DNA of 5,049 nucleotides, from assembly GCA_023388235.1 (NCBI GenBank), contig JAEWGQ010000176.1, positions 1 to 5,049 of the forward strand, given 5' to 3'. The notes beneath the pieces are model-generated. The model saw nothing but the letters and a program-made list of their open reading frames with translations, did no database searches and was not told where the DNA came from. Of the stretch, positions 5,033 to 5,049 are shown piece by piece (position 1 is the first letter of the stretch; every line of letters starts with the position of its first letter). The position numbers and the translations under genes were made by a program. The stretch is from Actinomycetes bacterium. Lineage in GTDB: Bacteria > Actinomycetota > Actinomycetes > Actinomycetales > Cellulomonadaceae.

Positions 5033-5049
5033 TCAGGCGTGCGGTGCGT
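5033..5049 (-). other. Possible last codons of a gene upstream of the ABC operon
   Basis: On the minus strand one frame reads Ala-Pro-His-Ala followed by TGA at 5035-5033, 41 bases before the ATPase start. In this ABC family a TetR-type regulator gene often lies just upstream, so this could be its 3' end. Four codons cannot establish that, and the stretch may equally be leader or promoter sequence. Confidence 0.15.

Overview
The window is very G+C-rich DNA (roughly three quarters G+C by eye). Codon third positions are almost always G or C, and start codons are ATG or GTG. Together with an actinobacterial-type ThrE exporter, a tRNA-Ser without an encoded CCA end, and a TnrB-type ABC exporter pair, this points to a chromosomal segment of a high-G+C actinomycete. 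A Cellulomonas-like member of the Micrococcales would fit, but that placement is an inference.

Layout. (i) Positions 1-186, minus strand: the N-terminal part of a YchJ-family SEC-C protein that runs off the left edge. (ii) Positions 187-248: a short divergent promoter region. (iii) Positions 249-1529, plus strand: a complete ThrE-type threonine/serine exporter. (iv) Positions 1580-1668, plus strand: tRNA-Ser(GCU) with its own promoter-like sequence and a strong terminator hairpin at 1676-1727. (v) Positions 1728-2379: about 650 bp without a credible gene, lying between convergent transcription units. It holds two near-identical 54-bp imperfect palindromes inside a duplicated ~129-bp module (227-bp offset), four copies of an 11-bp palindromic motif and four G-quadruplex-type G-run clusters. 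(vi) Positions 2380-4991, minus strand: a two-gene ABC exporter operon, with the ATPase (4041-4991) first and a 12-TM permease (2380-4044) second, coupled by an ATGA overlap. (vii) Positions 4992-5049: the leader of that operon, with a Shine-Dalgarno sequence and possibly the last codons of an upstream gene.

How the parts work together. The ABC pair should form one exporter, with the permease probably carrying both membrane halves and pairing with an ATPase dimer. ThrE is an independent secondary exporter for small hydroxy amino acids. The ABC operon and the tRNA point toward each other, and the repeat region separates their 3' ends. I see no clearly new multi-gene system. The least explained part is the palindrome and G-run module of the intergenic region. 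The ABC pair carries a divergent signature motif and lacks a Q-loop glutamine, which I believe is typical of its subfamily.
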